Assembly: GCA_910588295.1 (NCBI GenBank)
Contig: CAJUQO010000027.1
Location: 1-33,794 of the forward strand
Length of the DNA: 33,794 nt
Direction: 5' to 3'
From: an uncultured Lachnospiraceae bacterium
GTDB taxonomy: Bacteria; Bacillota; Clostridia; Lachnospirales; Lachnospiraceae
The notes under the pieces are model-generated. The model made no database searches and was not told where the DNA came from. It saw nothing but the letters and a program-made list of their open reading frames with translations. Of this stretch, positions 31,996 through 33,794 are shown in pieces (positions within the stretch are counted from its first letter, which is position 1; every line of letters begins with the position of its first letter). Both the position numbers and the translations under genes were made by a program.

Positions 31996-32253
31996 ATGAG
32001 AAAAAATTATACGTACATGGTGGAGTGCAGCGACCACACCTATTATACAGGCTGGACCAATGACCTGGAAAAGAGGATCCGGGCCCACAACGCGGGCAGA
32101 GGGGCCAAATACACAAGGCCCCGGCGCCCGGTGAGGCTGGTGCATGTTGAGGTGTTTGACACAAAGGAGCAGGCTATGCGGCGGGAGTGGGAGATCAAGC
32201 AGATGAGCAGGGCCGCCAAGGAGCGGCTGCTGGGAGATACAAGACAATTATAA
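31996..32253 (+). CDS. GIY-YIG nuclease superfamily protein (YazA/YhbQ-like)
   Basis: An 85-residue single-domain protein. ATG 31996 is used; the binding site before it is poor (GGGACGCAAAAG), and longer in-frame starts would run into the upstream RNA-like region. The GIY-YIG core is visible as YTYMVECSDHTYYTGWTNDLEKRI (the first and second motif strands, with the second motif degraded to YTG), followed by HNAGRGAKYTR with the catalytic-type Arg, and EVFDTKEQAMRREWEIKQM with the Glu that binds metal in the fold. The length is typical (about 85-95). Family members have weak or unknown DNA nuclease activity. A terminator follows directly. Confidence 0.93.
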   Translation: MRKNYTYMVECSDHTYYTGWTNDLEKRIRAHNAGRGAKYTRPRRPVRLVHVEVFDTKEQAMRREWEIKQMSRAAKERLLGDTRQL

Positions 32254-32273
32254 AGCCTTTGGGCTGTCTTTTT
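32241..32273 (+). terminator. Terminator after the GIY-YIG gene
   Basis: AAGACA (32241-32246) pairs with TGTCTT (32265-32270); inside it AGCC/GGCT forms a smaller stem, and a T-run follows to 32273. It overlaps the last codons of the gene. Confidence 0.65.
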
Positions 32274-32363
32274 CGTAAAGATGGTCAGAAAAGGCTTTTT
32301 TGTTTTCAAGAACCTCCTTTTGTGGTAAGGTATCTTTAATGAATCCGGAAGGAGAAAGAGATC

Positions 32364-32549
32364 ATGAAATATTGTCCTAATTGTGATCCTCCTGCGGAGG
32401 ATTTACAGGCGTTCTGTATCAACTGCGGTTGTAAGCTGCCGGATAAAACGGGAACCGGGAACAGCCGGCCAGGCGGCAGCAATCAAACAAATGCCCATAA
32501 CCGGGCAAATACCGGAAATCAGGCAAGTGGCAGTGCTGACAAAATATAG
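32364..32549 (+). CDS. Zinc-ribbon microprotein
   Basis: A 61-residue protein with ATG 32364 after GGAAGGAGAAAGAGATC. Residues 4-24 form a zinc ribbon with CPNC and CINCGC pairs, the layout of the N-terminal zinc-ribbon found on many Firmicutes membrane proteins. The rest is a Gly/Asn/Thr-rich, disordered tail with no membrane segment, so it may be the remnant of a longer protein or a true microprotein. A good ribosome binding site and following hairpins favour a real gene. Function unknown. Confidence 0.65.
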   Translation: MKYCPNCDPPAEDLQAFCINCGCKLPDKTGTGNSRPGGSNQTNAHNRANTGNQASGSADKI

Positions 32550-32604
32550 TAGAAAAGGGCGTTGCCAAAGCGCCCTGGCGGTTTTCTCTATGTGAAAGAG
32601 TAAA

Positions 32605-32637
32605 GACGGCAATCCGAAGAAGGATTGCCGTCGCTTT
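32605..32637 (+). terminator. Strong hairpin terminator
   Basis: GACGGCAATCC (32605-32615) and GGATTGCCGTC (32622-32632) form a perfect 11 bp stem with a 6-nt loop, then GCTTTTA. A weaker AGGGCG/CGCCCT hairpin lies just upstream, after the stop of the microprotein. It separates that gene from the transposase remnant. Confidence 0.82.
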
Positions 32638-32752
32638 TATTGTGTATTTTTTTGCGATGAAAATCTCAAAAAGTATACTATATGAGATATTTTCTTTTTC
32701 CCCTTTGTAGGGCAGGCCGCAGCGCTTTTCATCCATCACAGGGACAGGGATT

Positions 32753-33382
32753 ATGCCACAAGATAAGATATGCAAGACAGTCCATCAGTACAGCCGCGGG
32801 CCGGTTTCCCGGGAGGATATGCAGAAGCTCCTGGAGGTTGCTGAGGATTACCGGAAGGTGAAAAATTATGTGTACGCCCATTTCGGCGGAATTGGAAGCC
32901 TGTCCAAACTGTATCCGGGTTATACGGTGCAGAATGAAATGACGGCAAGCGGATACCGGGAAACGCTGGGGCTCCCCTCGGTGTACTTTTACCTTGCGGT
33001 CTTTGACGCCCTGGGGGATATCAAGAGCCAGTGGACGAGGACGAAGACGAAGCTCACCAGGCAGATCAGCCGGAATGAGAACCTGACGGAGGAAGAAAAG
33101 CATTATCTTCGTTTCGTCATCAAAGTGAGCAATGCGTTTGAGGCGGCGCTGAACTAGAAACCGGTGAAGCTGGCCGGAGAGCTGCAGAAGCAGTACGAGG
33201 GGCTGGAGGCCCAAGTGGACGGCGAAAAGCTGCGCCGCTACCTGTGCAGCCGGACGAGGAAAGCCCATGTGAAACTGCATACCGATGCGGCGGAGGGATT
33301 TTCCATAGCCGAGAGGGTTTACCGCTACGCCGGGCATGGGATTTACATTTATTGCAAAACTGCTAGAGAGGTTATCCTTTGA
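32753..33382 (+). pseudogene. TnpB (IS605 OrfB)-like transposase/nuclease, N-terminal remnant with an internal stop
   Basis: The first 134 codons (32753-33157) stop at TAG, 33155-33157. The same frame continues for another 74 codons or so, starting KPVKLAGELQKQ and ending TGA at 33380-33382. Joined, the frame is about 210 residues and resembles the N-terminal region of OrfB/TnpB-type proteins of clostridial insertion sequences, with segments such as KNYVYAHFGGIGSLSKLYPGY, LPSVYFYLAVFDALGDIKSQW, EEEKHYLRFVIKVSNAFE and GFSIAERVYRYAGHGIYI. After this, the RuvC and zinc-finger parts are missing. It is thus both interrupted and truncated. Recognition rests on memory of the family. No clear IS ends can be drawn. 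Confidence 0.7.
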
Positions 33383-33418
33383 AAACCAAGACGGTTGGCA
33401 AAAAAGCACATTTATTAG

Positions 33419-33447
33419 TTGAAAAATGTGTAATCATGTGATAAAAT
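33419..33447 (+). promoter_or_regulatory. Candidate promoter of the coiled-coil gene
   Basis: TTGAAA at 33419-33424, 17 bp, then an extended -10 TGATAAAAT (TAAAAT at 33442-33447). The same extended -10 sequence occurs in the hydrolase promoter at 26142-26150. Confidence 0.55.
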
Positions 33448-33512
33448 GTGGACATGCGTTGGGAATCTTGAACCGATATATGCCGAGGGACAATATATCA
33501 GGAGGAAAAAGT

Positions 33513-33794
33513 ATGACGAACCATGAATTGCTGCATGCCATATCCGATATGATGGATGAGAAACTGCAGTCCACGAAAGAGGAACTGAGAAGTGAGATCC
33601 AGTCCGTAAAAAGTGAGTTGAGGGATGAACTGAAATCCGAGATCCGGTCCGTAAAAAGTGAGTTGAGGAGCGAACTGAAATCCGAGATCCAGTCCGTGCG
33701 TAGTGGTTTAGGAGCGGAGATCCAGTCCGTGCGTAGTGATTTAGGAGCGGAGATCCAGTCCGTGCGTAGTGATTTAGGAGCGGAGATCCAGTCC
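33513..33794 (+). CDS. Coiled-coil repeat protein, N-terminal part (runs off the window)
   Basis: An open frame with no stop begins at ATG 33513 after GGAGGAAAAAGT and covers 94 codons to the end of the window. The start MTNHELLHAISDMMDEKLQS is followed by a charged helix. It first has 15-residue units (SEIQSVKSELRDELK) and then exact 11-residue units (EIQSVRSDLGA). An 11-residue period indicates a hendecad coiled coil, and the chain has no membrane segment up to this point. Similar short N-terminal regions followed by long coiled coils occur in Lachnospiraceae proteins near mobile elements, with no assigned function. Its full length is unknown. Confidence 0.75.
   Translation, partial: MTNHELLHAISDMMDEKLQSTKEELRSEIQSVKSELRDELKSEIRSVKSELRSELKSEIQSVRSGLGAEIQSVRSDLGAEIQSVRSDLGAEIQS
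33684..33794 (+). repeat. 33-nt tandem repeat in the coiled-coil gene
   Basis: Units start at 33684, 33717, 33750 and 33783 (the last partial). They differ by one or two bases and keep the frame. The array probably goes on beyond the window. Confidence 0.95.

Noticed and set aside
32753..33382. Active TnpB nuclease
   Set aside because: The internal stop and the loss of the RuvC and zinc-finger regions leave no catalytic core.
33684..33794. 33-nt repeats near a TnpB-like remnant, suggestive of CRISPR
   Set aside because: There are no spacers between units, and they translate as a regular coiled coil in an open frame with a good ribosome binding site.

Overview
The window looks like chromosome of a spore-forming, anaerobic Clostridia species, most likely a gut Lachnospiraceae member. 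The grounds are a fairly high GC content for the class, Gram-positive ribosome binding sites, a SpoIID-SpoIIQ engulfment pair, a SleB-type cell wall hydrolase, KtrAB potassium uptake, a CvfB-type S1 protein and YknXYZ/MacAB-like Gram-positive efflux. This placement is an inference from gene content; no rRNA gene is present.

Layout. (1) 1-7447 is a co-directional carbohydrate cluster: the 3' end of a sugar-binding lipoprotein gene, two MalF/MalG-type permeases, two divergent uroporphyrinogen-decarboxylase/MtaA-like proteins and a long GH38 alpha-mannosidase, closed by a strong terminator. (2) 7502-8968 is pncB on the minus strand, the only clear minus-strand gene. (3) 9141-11771 holds a membrane protein of unknown function with a small zinc-finger-like segment and an O-antigen-ligase-like polymerase. 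(4) 11834-12004 is a stand-alone tRNA-Gln(CTG) with a perfect consensus promoter and its own terminator. (5) 12075-13706 encodes an acyl-ACP thioesterase and a CvfB-like RNA-binding protein, followed by a gene-free 465 bp stretch with a complex structured RNA candidate and the dnaE promoter/leader. (6) 14172-20606 carries dnaE, ktrB, ktrA and a SpoU/TrmH rRNA methyltransferase. (7) 20751-25939 is a four-gene tripartite-like exporter with two adaptors (both carrying unusual repetitive segments), one ATPase and one MacB-like permease. (8) 26105-27361 is an SH3b-SleB hydrolase with a palindromic operator-like site and a WalR-like box. (9) 27523-29895 is a second, unrelated ABC exporter. (10) 30051-31747 is spoIID-spoIIQ with a candidate sigma-F promoter in the gap. 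(11) 31756-33794 is an accessory-like tail: a possible small RNA, a GIY-YIG protein, a zinc-ribbon microprotein, a broken TnpB-like transposase remnant and the start of a hendecad-repeat coiled-coil protein that runs off the window.

Functional reading. The left cluster most plausibly imports and trims mannose-containing oligosaccharides. The two MtaA/URO-D-like proteins inside it are not heme enzymes by context and suggest methyl-group handling on the imported substrate, which is the best candidate for an under-described pathway here. The right half is dominated by envelope biology: efflux, wall hydrolysis and engulfment. All database-type statements are from memory of families; no search was run.
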